The position numbers and the translations under genes were made by a program. From assembly GCF_043945595.1 (NCBI RefSeq), contig NZ_JBIFNP010000001.1:4092001-4156000 (forward strand): 64,000 bases of DNA, read 5' to 3'. Below are positions 52,574 through 61,777 of the stretch, piece after piece; the stretch's first letter is position 1; each line of letters begins with the position of its first letter. Origin of the DNA: Paenibacillus_S sp043945595 (GTDB lineage: Bacteria > Bacillota > Bacilli > Paenibacillales > NBRC-103111). The notes beneath the pieces are model-generated. The model was not told the DNA's origin. It did not search any database and saw only the letters and a list, made by a program, of their open reading frames with translations.

Positions 52574-52670
52574 TGTCCTGTCCCTCCTTAGTCATCTTAC
52601 TGCCACAAAAGCTGGCTGATGAATCTAAGGTATTTTATGAACAGAAGCCCTAACCCGTGTAGGCGGTTGT

Positions 52671-53714
52671 CTAACCGAACCACTTTGTTTGAACAGGCTT
52701 GGCCACCTCTTCAATCTCATGGGTACGTCCCCTGCCCATTAAATCTTCCACCGCTGCCGCTGCAGGCTTGCCGTTAAACAGCACCTGGTACAGCTCGTCG
52801 GCGATCGGCATCTCGACATCGAATTGCCGCGACAGCGTATAAGCCGCCTGCGTCGTCTTCACGCCTTCGACCACCATGCCCATCTGCTTCAGCACTTCCT
52901 CCAGCGGCTTCCCTTGGGCAAGCATATAACCCGCCCGCCAGTTCCGGCTGTGCTTGCTTGTGCAGGTCACCACCAAATCCCCGATACCGGCGAGTCCGGC
53001 AAAGGTCAGCGGGTTACCGCCCATCGCAGTTCCCAGCCGGGAGATTTCGGCCAGTCCGCGGGTGAGCAGCGCCGCTTTGGCATTATCGCCATAGTCTAAG
53101 CCGTCAGTCAGACCGGCGCCGAGCGCGATAATATTTTTCAGGGCTCCGCCGACCTCGACCCCTACGACGTCCGGATTCGTATAGACGCGGAAGAAAGGCG
53201 TGATCAGCAGATCCTGCGCCGCTTCCGCAGCCGCCTCGGACTCGGAAGCGACCACCACTGTCGTAGGGCACTGGCGAATGACCTCTTCGGCATGGCTTGG
53301 CCCCGACAGCACGATGATCCTGGCCGGATCGGTATCAGGCAGCTCGTCTGCAAGCACCGTCGACATGCGCTTCAGCGTGCCGGTTTCGAAGCCTTTGGTC
53401 GCGTGAACCAGCAGCGTATTGCTGTCTAAATACGGCTTCATTTGAGCCGCTACATCCCGCATCGCTGAAGACGGCGCAACAACAACAACGGCTTCCGCTT
53501 CCGTCAGCGCCTCCTGCATCGAGCTTGTTGCACGAATACGCGGAGACAGAACGGCATCGGTCAGAAACCGCCGGTTGCGGTGCTCCTTGTTAATCTCGGC
53601 AACCTGCTGCTCGTTGCGCGACCACAGCATAACATCCAAATCATTATCCGCCAACACAGAGGCAATGGCCGTCCCCCAGCTTCCGGCAACGAGCACCGAT
53701 ACTTTTTTGGCCAA
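52671..53714 (-). CDS. gpsA: Glycerol-3-phosphate dehydrogenase [NAD(P)+]
   Basis: Makes glycerol-3-phosphate for phospholipids, feeding PlsY next door. Motifs: LSGPSHAEEV, VGVEVGGALKNIIALGAG with the catalytic Lys, and GLAGIGDLVVTC. The N-terminal nucleotide loop reads VLVAGSWGTA; the family normally has VLGAGSWGTA, so the first Gly is Val here (GTT). I use the TTG at 53714 after GGAGG; an open frame continuing upstream runs through plsY and is not coding. Confidence 0.95.
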   Translation of the reverse strand: MAKKVSVLVAGSWGTAIASVLADNDLDVMLWSRNEQQVAEINKEHRNRRFLTDAVLSPRIRATSSMQEALTEAEAVVVVAPSSAMRDVAAQMKPYLDSNTLLVHATKGFETGTLKRMSTVLADELPDTDPARIIVLSGPSHAEEVIRQCPTTVVVASESEAAAEAAQDLLITPFFRVYTNPDVVGVEVGGALKNIIALGAGLTDGLDYGDNAKAALLTRGLAEISRLGTAMGGNPLTFAGLAGIGDLVVTCTSKHSRNWRAGYMLAQGKPLEEVLKQMGMVVEGVKTTQAAYTLSRQFDVEMPIADELYQVLFNGKPAAAAVEDLMGRGRTHEIEEVAKPVQTKWFG

Positions 53715-53731
53715 TGTGTCCACACCTCCGA

Positions 53732-54325
53732 TTATTTTTTGGAACCGATTTTGTTCTCCTGTCCTTTGACCAGCTTTACAATATTGGTACGGTGACGGAA
53801 CACCGCGAAAGCGAAGAGCAGAATGCTTAACCAGAACACTTCGATCGGATACCCCATAAACCAGATAAGAATAGGTATAATAGCGGTAAGCAGCAGGGAT
53901 CCGAGGGAAACATAACGGGTCACAGCAATCGTTACGATAGCGACAATTCCGGCGTAAACGACAGGCATCGGAGCGAGGAAGAGCATAACCCCGATCGTCG
54001 TTGCAATGCCCTTGCCTCCTCTGAAGCCGAAATAGAGCGGCCAATTATGTCCCGAAATGGCGGCTAAGCCGCACAGCGTCTCGATCAGATGATCGCCGCC
54101 GGACATCCACCGGCCGATCGCTACCGCAGCCACGCCTTTTACCGCATCCAGCAAAAGAACGGTGATGGCAGGCCCTTTGCCAAGCACCCGCAGCGTGTTG
54201 GTCGCTCCGGCATTACCGCTGCCATGATTGCGGATGTCGATCCCTTTTAACAGCCTACCCGCCAAATAACTAAAACTGATCGAGCCTAACAAATACCCGA
54301 TAATAATGGGCACGACGAACCACAC
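53732..54325 (-). CDS. plsY: Acyl-phosphate:glycerol-3-phosphate acyltransferase
   Basis: Membrane acyltransferase, first step of phosphatidic acid synthesis. GYLLGSISFSYLAGRLLKGIDIRNHGSGNAGATNTLR and GFRGGKGIATT are the family motifs, with KxGNxGATN-like and GGKG loops intact. Length 197 is normal. Start is GTG at 54325 after GGAGAG. Confidence 0.97.
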   Translation of the reverse strand: MWFVVPIIIGYLLGSISFSYLAGRLLKGIDIRNHGSGNAGATNTLRVLGKGPAITVLLLDAVKGVAAVAIGRWMSGGDHLIETLCGLAAISGHNWPLYFGFRGGKGIATTIGVMLFLAPMPVVYAGIVAIVTIAVTRYVSLGSLLLTAIIPILIWFMGYPIEVFWLSILLFAFAVFRHRTNIVKLVKGQENKIGSKK

Positions 54326-54343
54326 CAGTCATCTCTCCTATCG

Positions 54344-55669
54344 TTATTCATCATCCGAAGATTTTTTGCGTGTAATCAGCCTTAACGGCGTGCCTTCAAA
54401 GCCGAAGGCCGCGCGAATTTTATTATCCAGATACCGTTCGTAGGAGAAATGCATGAGCTCCGGATCGTTTACGAAAACAACGATGGTCGGCGGCTTTACG
54501 GCAACCTGCGTCGCATAATTGATCCGCAGTCTTCTTCCTTTATCCGTTGGCGGCGGATTGATAGCTACCGCATCGGAGATGACATCGTTCAATAGATGCG
54601 TCTGAACGCGCATAGCATGGGCCTCGGCCACCTGGTTAACGACCGGAAGCAGCTTGTGAATCCGAGATTTGGTCAACGCGGACAAATAAACGATCGGAGC
54701 ATAGCTCATGAACAGGAAGTGGTCGCGAATTTTTTGCGAAAATTGATGCATCGTCTTATCGTCCTTCTCGACGACATCCCATTTATTCACGACAAAGATC
54801 GCGGCTTTCCCGGCCTCATGGGCATAGCCTGCAATATGCTTATCCTGCTCGATGATCCCTTCTTCGCCGTTAATCAGCACCAGCACCACATCGGCGCGCT
54901 CGATAGCCTTCAACGCACGCATGACGCTGTATTTCTCCGTATTCTCGTACACCTTGCCGCGCTTACGCATCCCGGCGGTGTCGATAATCACGTACTGCTG
55001 ACCGTCCTTCTCGAACGGCGTATCGATCGCATCCCGGGTCGTACCGGCAACGTTGCTCACGATAACCCGTTCTTCCCCCAGGATAGCATTCACCAAAGAC
55101 GATTTCCCTACATTCGGACGGCCGATGAGAGCTACGCGGATGACTTCTTCCCCATATTCATCGTCCTTCGAGTCAGGGAAATGCTGCACGACTTCATCCA
55201 GCAGATCGCCCAAGCCCGTTCCGTGCGAGCCCGAAATCCCGAACGGCGTGCCGAATCCCAAGCTGTAAAACTCATAAATATCGTCCTGCCGCTGGATATT
55301 GTCAATTTTATTTACCGCTAAGACGACGGGCTTCTTGGAACGGAACAGCAGCTCCGCTACCTCCGAGTCGTTCGGTGTGATGCCCGCTTTACCGTCGACC
55401 ATAAAGACGATGACATCCGCCTCTTCAATAGCAAGCTCGGCCTGCACGCGAACCGATTTCAGAATCTCGTCTTCGCCGTCAATCTCGATACCTCCGGTAT
55501 CTATTACACTAAACTGATGATCCAGCCATTCACCGATGCCGTACAAACGGTCCCGGGTTACGCCCGGCATATCTTCAACAATCGCAAGTCTGTCCCCGAT
55601 AATGCGGTTGAAAATGGTTGATTTCCCCACATTCGGACGACCGACTATTGCAACAACGGGTCTTGCCAC
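54344..55669 (-). CDS. der: GTPase Der (EngA)
   Basis: Essential ribosome assembly GTPase with two G domains: GRPNVGKSTIFN near residue 9 and GRPNVGKSSLVN near 185, both with DTGG/DTAG and NKxD motifs (VNKIDN, VNKWDV), and a C-terminal KH-like domain. Length 441 is normal. Start is GTG at 55669. Ends 18 bases before plsY. Confidence 0.97.
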   Translation of the reverse strand: MARPVVAIVGRPNVGKSTIFNRIIGDRLAIVEDMPGVTRDRLYGIGEWLDHQFSVIDTGGIEIDGEDEILKSVRVQAELAIEEADVIVFMVDGKAGITPNDSEVAELLFRSKKPVVLAVNKIDNIQRQDDIYEFYSLGFGTPFGISGSHGTGLGDLLDEVVQHFPDSKDDEYGEEVIRVALIGRPNVGKSSLVNAILGEERVIVSNVAGTTRDAIDTPFEKDGQQYVIIDTAGMRKRGKVYENTEKYSVMRALKAIERADVVLVLINGEEGIIEQDKHIAGYAHEAGKAAIFVVNKWDVVEKDDKTMHQFSQKIRDHFLFMSYAPIVYLSALTKSRIHKLLPVVNQVAEAHAMRVQTHLLNDVISDAVAINPPPTDKGRRLRINYATQVAVKPPTIVVFVNDPELMHFSYERYLDNKIRAAFGFEGTPLRLITRKKSSDDE

Positions 55670-55786
55670 TAGACTTCATTCCCTTCCTGGCTGCACAAAC
55701 CGCACATACCGACAACTTGAAAAATTACACAACTTACATCATAGCATTTGCACCGGGTGAAATCAATGCAGGGCCCGACAAATTCG

Positions 55787-55978
55787 TTATTCCGAGGAGC
55801 TTTTGTGATCCACCAGAATCATGACTCCGTTCTGCAGATCGTGCGCCGAAGCATCCAATATTTTTTCCAGCTTGAAAGCGACCTTTTGCAGCTCTTCCGC
55901 GTTGGGAACAAGAAAAATGGGAGCGCCGCCGGCCACCTGTTCCTTATCCGCGGTAACCACCGCCATAATTTTACCCAT
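55787..55978 (-). CDS. Small partner protein of the YIEGIA membrane protein
   Basis: 63-residue soluble protein (MGKIMAVVTADKEQVAGGAP). It begins three bases after the YIEGIA gene stop, with GGAAGGAGC upstream. Public annotation knows such a protein as the capping complex subunit for YIEGIA; I rely on memory for that name. Role unknown. The space 55670-55786 up to der holds nothing I can name. Confidence 0.7.
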   Translation of the reverse strand: MGKIMAVVTADKEQVAGGAPIFLVPNAEELQKVAFKLEKILDASAHDLQNGVMILVDHKSSSE

Positions 55979-55981
55979 AAG

Positions 55982-56896
55982 CTATGCTCCTTCCTTCCCG
56001 GCTTTCTGCACGTCCGCCTCTGAGGGCATCCGTACGGCGCTCTCCAGCACAGGCGATTGCAGCAGTACCTTACGCGCCTTTTCCGCATCCAACTCCTGCG
56101 GCAGTAAAAAGACGGCCAGCCGTCCGTCCCCCATATCCAGCTTCGCTAAGGGAAGGAGCGAGGGTTCGCCTTCGTCCCGGTATACGCCCATAATCGTCGA
56201 AAGATCGTGCAGCAGCGCCTGACGCTGACCGATGTTCGCTATCGTAACGCGGCAATTTTTATTTTTGGGAGTTACGATCAGACCTATGCCCCTTTTGCGG
56301 ATAATTTCCCGGGTATCATCCAAGCCTACGTTCATAATATAGATGTCGTCGACAAACAAATTCGGGCCGTCCATTTTAACCTGGGCCGTCTTAACGTCGG
56401 CAATATGACAGATGCTTTTGCCGGATTTAAAATGGTTGGTCAGCAATATAGCCAGAATGCCCGCAATGATTCCCCAGTACCATGCAAAAACAATGCTGAA
56501 CAACGCTGTAACGAAGGCCGTGAAAATGACCATGTAGTTGCGGCCCTCAAAAACCATCGCAATGCCTTCTATATATGTAGCTCCGCGCGGAACCAATTCC
56601 ATGCTGTCGATTTTGGACAGCGTCTGGCGTTCCATATTGCGCACATCGCGGAACTGCTGCGCCGCTACGGTTAAGAAAGTTACGGCGGTATAGTTCTTAT
56701 CCAGCAATGAAGGTACGGCTACCGCGCCTAAACCGGCCGCGATGAATCCCAACGAAATATGAATGATTTTGCCGTGCGGATAGGTCGGGTATTGGCGGTA
56801 ATCCGTCCGAAGCATACTCAGCCTTGCCAGCATGCCGAACACGACGCCAAGCACAATTCCGACCGTATATTTCTGCTCTGCAATCCAATGCAGCAT
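55982..56896 (-). CDS. YIEGIA family membrane protein
   Basis: 304-residue protein with four to five membrane helices in the first 160 residues, the eponymous motif ATYIEGIAMVFEGRNYM near 109-125, and a cytosolic C-terminal half (VDDIYIMNVGLDDTREIIRK, VTIANIGQRQALLHDLSTIM) that looks like a small regulatory domain. AGGAG precedes the ATG. It has no counterpart in the B. subtilis order, where yphB/seaA lies here. A sporulation link is possible from distribution but not shown by sequence. Confidence 0.75.
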   Translation of the reverse strand: MLHWIAEQKYTVGIVLGVVFGMLARLSMLRTDYRQYPTYPHGKIIHISLGFIAAGLGAVAVPSLLDKNYTAVTFLTVAAQQFRDVRNMERQTLSKIDSMELVPRGATYIEGIAMVFEGRNYMVIFTAFVTALFSIVFAWYWGIIAGILAILLTNHFKSGKSICHIADVKTAQVKMDGPNLFVDDIYIMNVGLDDTREIIRKRGIGLIVTPKNKNCRVTIANIGQRQALLHDLSTIMGVYRDEGEPSLLPLAKLDMGDGRLAVFLLPQELDAEKARKVLLQSPVLESAVRMPSEADVQKAGKEGA

Positions 56897-56911
56897 CTCC
56901 TCGCTCCTTTC

Positions 56912-57547
56912 CTATTCCCGGTCACCGCTGCGCCGGTGAATTCCTTCAATCAGCCACAGCGCACTCTTCTTACAAGCGGACAGCACGCCGGCTAACACAA
57001 GAGATATCCCTCTCGTTAAGCAGATCGTGAGCCACCATAAATCCTGAAAACCGAGCGTGCCCAATTGAAAGCCTGCATGAGCCCGGTGAAGGTAGCGATA
57101 GTAGGCATCGCCCAACAGCAGTCCCAAGGAAGCAACCGCTATTTGCACGCCCGCATTGCGGGTCATGAAGCTGAGCAAGACGGCAATCACGAGCGCAATC
57201 GTCATCTCCTGATTTCCTATCACGAGAAACGGCATCAGATGGAGCGTTTCCAGCATAAAAAACGTGACCGAGCCCAGCAGGATTCCGATAGAAAGAAGAT
57301 GAAGCCGGTACAGATGCCCGTGCGAGCGCCATAGCACACGGACAATGACAGCGCACAGAACAAGCACATTCAACTGAATATGACCATACGGTATGGCGAC
57401 GGAAAGCTTCATGCCTATACACCAGAAAATAAAAAAAAGAAGTATCAACGTGTTAGTTATACCTCTTATCATGAAGTCCTTCCAGCCGCTGGCGAACAAT
57501 ATCAACGTCACAAGCATGAGCAGCAGCGATAAGTATCCTGGATTCAT
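56912..57547 (-). CDS. YphA-like polytopic membrane protein
   Basis: About 211 residues with six hydrophobic helices and short loops; the end (KSALWLIEGIHRRSGDRE) is basic. I use the ATG at 57547 (MNPGYLSLLLM) with AGGTGG upstream. It stands where yphA lies in B. subtilis, between fni and der, and has a similar size. No catalytic motif is visible. Confidence 0.7.
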   Translation of the reverse strand: MNPGYLSLLLMLVTLILFASGWKDFMIRGITNTLILLFFIFWCIGMKLSVAIPYGHIQLNVLVLCAVIVRVLWRSHGHLYRLHLLSIGILLGSVTFFMLETLHLMPFLVIGNQEMTIALVIAVLLSFMTRNAGVQIAVASLGLLLGDAYYRYLHRAHAGFQLGTLGFQDLWWLTICLTRGISLVLAGVLSACKKSALWLIEGIHRRSGDRE

Positions 57548-57597
57548 TCGCACCACCTAAGAGCTTTCTTCTTTACTCGCTCCTTAGTATGGCTTTA

Positions 57598-58688
57598 TTA
57601 TGTAGTTTTAAACAAGCCTGTCCGATTTGCATAATTACGGATATCGATCCCCCGTGCATGGCACCAGGCTGCCGTCTCGCCAGTGATCACCACCGGGTAT
57701 TTCCATAAGTCCGCGATTTGGTCCGTTCCCAACGCTGTCATAAGCAGCCGAAGCTCGTCGTGCATTTGTCCTATCCGCTCAATTAGCGCCTCTGTTCCTT
57801 CGGTCTGTAATGTCTTGAGAAAGGCGCCCGCGATGCCGACAGCGGATGATCCCAGAATAAGCGCTTTGCAGGCTTCCAGAGCTCCCCTTATTCCTCCGGA
57901 CCCAATGATGGAAACGTCAGAGGAAAGCTTGGAGGCGGGTGAAGAATTTAACGCATCGTTCGCTTCCATAAGAGACACGGCCGTCGAGCAGCCCCACTCG
58001 TTGAGCCAGTCCATCGGCAAAGCGCGGCGCGCATTCTCGATAGCGGCAAAATTCGTCCCGCCGAAGCCGCCTACGTCTATAATGCGGACGCCGGCCTGCT
58101 GCAGCAGCTTCACGCTTTCCCTGCCTATTCCGAAGCCGACTTCTTTTACGATCACGGGTACGCCCGCATCCTTGACAATAGCCTCAATGCGTGAAAGCAT
58201 GCCTTGAAAATCGCGGTCCCTTCCGGCATAATCAGCTCCTGCATCACATTCAGATGAATCTGGAGCGCATCCGCTCTCAGCATCTCCACGGCGGCCCGCG
58301 CTTGATCAAGCGTCGCTTCGCTGCCCAGGTTGCCAAATACAATCCCTTCCGGGTTAACCTTTCTTACGATCCGGTAGCTGGAAGCCACTTCCGGATCTTT
58401 GATCGCCGACATCTGTGAGCCTACAGCCATTGCCAAGCCCGTTTCTCTTGCGGCTGCGGCCAGTTCCCTGTTAATGGCCTCCGTTTCCTGCGCTCCGCCG
58501 GTCATCGCATTAATGAAAATAGGCGAGCTCAGTGTGAGCCCGCCTATTTTGGTGTGTAATGAGATGAGCCGAGCTGAGGATTCCGGCAGACAATTAGGAA
58601 CGAGCCGGATGTCGGAGAAGCCTTGCTCCCCGCTCTGTCCGAGACTTAGTGCATGCTGTACATGCTCCAGTTTCCTAGGTATACGCAC
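57598..58688 (-). CDS. fni: Type 2 isopentenyl-diphosphate isomerase, with -1 frameshift near 58219
   Basis: FMN- and NADPH-dependent interconversion of IPP and DMAPP, feeding menaquinone tails and undecaprenyl phosphate. First frame: RIPRKLEHVQHAL, NAMTGGAQETEAIN, AVGSQMSAI, LQIHLNVMQELIMPEG. Second frame: VPVIVKEVGFGIG, DVGGFGGTNFAAIENARR and GSGGIRGALEACKALILGSSAVGIAG. They meet at GAAGGGACCGCGATTTTC; adding one G gives PEGDRDFQGMLSRIEAIV. Start is GTG at 58688 after GAGG. Confidence 0.93.
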
Positions 58689-58719
58689 CTTGATTCCTCA
58701 TTTCGTCTTCGATCATTAC

Positions 58720-59962
58720 TTATTTAAATTTGCTAAGCTTGTCGCCGAAACGCTCGCCGAGCGTCAGGTTCAAGCCCTGGTTTTGATATTCTTCCGCAAT
58801 TTGCGTTTCTTTCGGCTGGCGTGCAGGACGGTCGGATTTCGGCGCTGGAGCGGATGCTGCAGGCGCTTCTTCCGTTTCTTTGATGCTCAGGCTGATCCGC
58901 TTCTCATCCACGTTCAGGTCAAGTACCTTCACTTTCACTTCTTGACCTTCCTTCAGCACTTCATGCGGAGTCCCGATATGACGGTGAGCGATTTGGGAAA
59001 TATGTACCAAACCTTCCACGCCAGGAGCTACTTCCACGAATGCGCCGAATTGAGCAAGACGTTTTACCGTACCTGTCACAATGTCGCCCACGTTAAACTT
59101 GGAGCTAACTTGCTCCCAAGGTCCCGGTTGAGTCGCTCTGATGCTCAGGCTGATGCGCTCATTAGCAGGGTCCAGCTTCAAGATTTGTACTTTGACTTGG
59201 TCGCCTTCTTTAACGACCTCGCCCGGTGTTTCAACATGGTGCCAAGCCATTTCGGAAATGTGCACCAAGCCGTCTACGCCGCCGATATCGACGAATGCGC
59301 CGAACTGCGTCAAGCGTTGAACCGTACCCGTCAATTCTTGACCGACGGAAAGCTGGGAAATGACTTCTTTCTTCTTAGCTTCGAACTCTTCGTCCAGCAC
59401 ATCCTTCTGGGAAAGGATGACTTTGTTTTTCTCGCGGTCGCATTTCTTTCACGCGAAGCTTCAAAGTACGGCCTTTGTAATCGCTGAAATCTTCAACGAA
59501 AGTACGCTCAACCATGGAAGCGGGTACGAAGCCTCTCAAGCCGATATCGACAACAAGGCCGCCCTTAACGACTTCAGCTACTTTTGCTTCGAGGATTGTT
59601 TTGTTCTCCATATCCTCTTGAAGCTTATCCCATGCTTTCTCGCTATCCACTACGCGCTTGGAAAGAACGAGCTTTTCTTTGTTATCATCAATAGTCAATA
59701 CTTTCAGCTCCACATCTTGACCGACTTCGATGCCTTCCCCTGCGCTGCCCAAATTAACGGAAGACAGCTCGCGGACTGGAATAACGCCGTCATACTTATA
59801 GCCTACATCGACGAAAGCTTGATCGTCGTCGACTTTAATCACTTTACCTTTAACGGTATCCCCTTTTTTCAAGACCGATACGTTGGCCATGGATTCCTCT
59901 TGGGATAACTCTTGTGTTTCTTCTTCTTGTAGGTTCTGATCTACTTTTGTTTCCTCTGACAT
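58720..59962 (-). CDS. ypfD: 30S ribosomal protein S1-like protein (YpfD), with +1 frameshift near 59440
   Basis: RNA-binding protein with four S1 domains: about 28-100 (GDTVKGKVIKVDDDQAFVDVG), 115-185 (LEAKVAEVVKGGLVVDIGLRGFVPASMVE), then two in the second frame (GTVQRLTQFGAFVDIGGVDGLVHISEM and GTVKRLAQFGAFVEVAPGVEGLVHISQI). The frames meet at GAAATGCGACCGCGAG; removing one C gives RVKEMDREKNKVILSQKDV. GGAGGG precedes the ATG. Repaired length about 410. Firmicute S1 homologues are not strictly ribosomal, so the exact role is open. Confidence 0.92.
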
Positions 59963-60091
59963 GGTTCAATACCCTCCTTGATTAGCAACCTTCAACCAAT
60001 GAAATATTAGTTACAATTGCTGCTATCGTATATAATTTACCGGCGCATGAGATGCGCAGGTCAATTGTTTTTCTAAGTATTCCACAAATTA

Positions 60092-60674
60092 TCATTTCGA
60101 TTCGTACTGTTTAACCAAAGCGCGAATTTCATTCATAATTTTATCCGTCGCCTGCTCCGCTCCTTCAGAGCCCATAGCTCTGAACTCACTGAGATCCATC
60201 GGCTTGCCGTAAACCAGTGTCATAGGCCGGAAAAGCTTGTAGCCTCCAACGATGGCCGATGGCACGACCGCGGCACCGGATTTCAGCGCCAGACTTGCGG
60301 CGCCTTTCTTGCCCATGCCCCCCGCATTGCGCGAGCCTTCAGGAAAAATGCCCAAAATGTTATTCTCTTGAAGAAGCTGAAGCGATAATCGAATCGATTC
60401 TTTGCTCACTCCTCCCCGTTTCACTGGAAAAGCGCAAATTCTGGGAAGCACCCAGCCCAAAACCGGCGACCTCGAACAGCTCAGCCTTAGCCATGTAATG
60501 CACCCTTCGGGTAGTCAACGGGCTCCCCAGCAGAGGGGGATCAAAGTTGCTTGTGTGGTTGGCACACAAAATCACAGGCTTTCCTTCAGGGATATTTTCC
60601 AGGCCGATAACCCTCAGCCGGTACAATACGCGGAACAGGAAATGAAATGTCGCGCGCAGCGTAGTGTAGAGCAT
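60092..60674 (-). CDS. plsC: 1-acyl-sn-glycerol-3-phosphate acyltransferase, with +1 frameshift near 60457
   Basis: Second acylation of phosphatidic acid synthesis. The catalytic NHTSNFDPPLLG (HxxxxD) is in the first frame; ENNILGIFPEGSRN (FPEGxR) is in the second. They meet at GGTTTTGGGCTGG; removing one G gives EVAGFGWVLPRICAFPVKRGG. The ATG at 60674 (MLYTTLRATFHF) follows GGGGAAG and lies just past the cmk stop. Repaired length is about 193. About 130 bases separate it from ypfD. Confidence 0.92.
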
Positions 60675-60675
60675 G

Positions 60676-61356
60676 CTACTTCCCCCCGCCGACCTTAGTT
60701 CTGCAAAGCCCCAAAATGTGTTCGACCACCTGCGGAATCGACATCTCCGTAGTGTCCAGCAGAACCGCATCCGCAGCTTGAATCAATGGGGATGTTTCTC
60801 TCTGCTCGTCCATCTGGTCGCGTGTCGCAATCTCTTGCTCCAGCTGCTCCAGTGTCACGTCAGAGCGCTGATCCTGAATTTCCTTGAACCGTCTCTCGGC
60901 CCGAATCCGTACGCTTGCCGTCAGGAATACTTTAAGCTCCGCATCGGGCAGCACATGGCTTCCAATGTCCCTGCCGTCCATCACAACGCCTTTATCTGCG
61001 GCAAGACGCTTTTGTTTGTCCGTCAAAATACGACGTACTTCAGCGATTTGTGCGATACGCGAGACGTTGCCCGTAACCTCGGCCGACCGGATTTCGGTCG
61101 TGACATCGCTGCCATCCACGAACACCATCTGGCCTTCCTCGCCCGGTGCGAGACGAATATCCATCCGCTCGGTGACGGAGATCACCTCCGCTTCCTGATC
61201 CGGACGAATGCCGGAACGAAGCACGTTCCAGGTAACCGCTCTATACATGGCCCCCGTATCCACGTAGACAAAACCTAACGTATTAGCGACAAGACGGGCG
61301 ATCGTGCTTTTGCCTGCTCCTGCCGGGCCATCTATAGCAATATTAAATTTGTCCAA
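60676..61356 (-). CDS. cmk: Cytidylate kinase
   Basis: Phosphorylates CMP and dCMP. IAIDGPAGAGKSTIARLVA is the P-loop, followed by YVDTGAMYRAVTW, DGRDIGSHVLPDAELKVFLTAS and RDQMDEQRETSPL. I use the TTG at 61356 after GGGAGG at eight bases; no ATG with a site exists nearby. Length 226 is normal. Confidence 0.96.
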   Translation of the reverse strand: MDKFNIAIDGPAGAGKSTIARLVANTLGFVYVDTGAMYRAVTWNVLRSGIRPDQEAEVISVTERMDIRLAPGEEGQMVFVDGSDVTTEIRSAEVTGNVSRIAQIAEVRRILTDKQKRLAADKGVVMDGRDIGSHVLPDAELKVFLTASVRIRAERRFKEIQDQRSDVTLEQLEQEIATRDQMDEQRETSPLIQAADAVLLDTTEMSIPQVVEHILGLCRTKVGGGK

Positions 61357-61475
61357 AACACGGGCCTCCCAGCAATAATAAATAACAATGATGCTTGTGT
61401 AATTAAACAGACCCTGCCTGTGATCGAAGAAAATTATACCATAGGTAAGAGAAGGATTGCAAAGCAAGCGCAGGC

Positions 61476-61715
61476 TTATCCCGGCCGGCCGCTGTCAAAA
61501 TCTGATGAACGCTGGTAAGGAACCCCCTCCAGCTGCTCTACTTTGACAAAATAATAGCGCACTCCCGGGATCTGAAGCAGCAGCTGGGAGGCAATCAGTA
61601 AAACGAACCATACCGCAACGAACCGCAGCAGCCAGTACTCGGCGCGCTCGGAGAAGCGAACGAATAGTTCTTCGTACCTATATCCCTCTCTTTGCCCGTC
61701 GTCCTTATGCTCCAT
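61476..61715 (-). CDS. ypfB: Small membrane protein YpfB (DUF5359-like)
   Basis: 79-residue protein with one membrane helix (WLLRFVAVWFVLLIASQLLLQI) between a charged N-terminus and a short outer tail. The ATG at 61715 (MEHKDDGQ) has GGGG eight bases upstream. Position between ypfA and cmk matches B. subtilis ypfB. Function unknown. Confidence 0.75.
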   Translation of the reverse strand: MEHKDDGQREGYRYEELFVRFSERAEYWLLRFVAVWFVLLIASQLLLQIPGVRYYFVKVEQLEGVPYQRSSDFDSGRPG

Positions 61716-61777
61716 ACTATCCACCCCATTTTTACGTTTGGATGGTAGTTTATCCCAACCTGCAGGCTAATATTCGG

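Noticed and set aside
5771..60674. Programmed ribosomal frameshifting as a shared mechanism for the broken genes
   Set aside because: The break sites lack a common slippery heptamer with a downstream pseudoknot, directions differ (insertions and deletions), and orthologues are single-frame.
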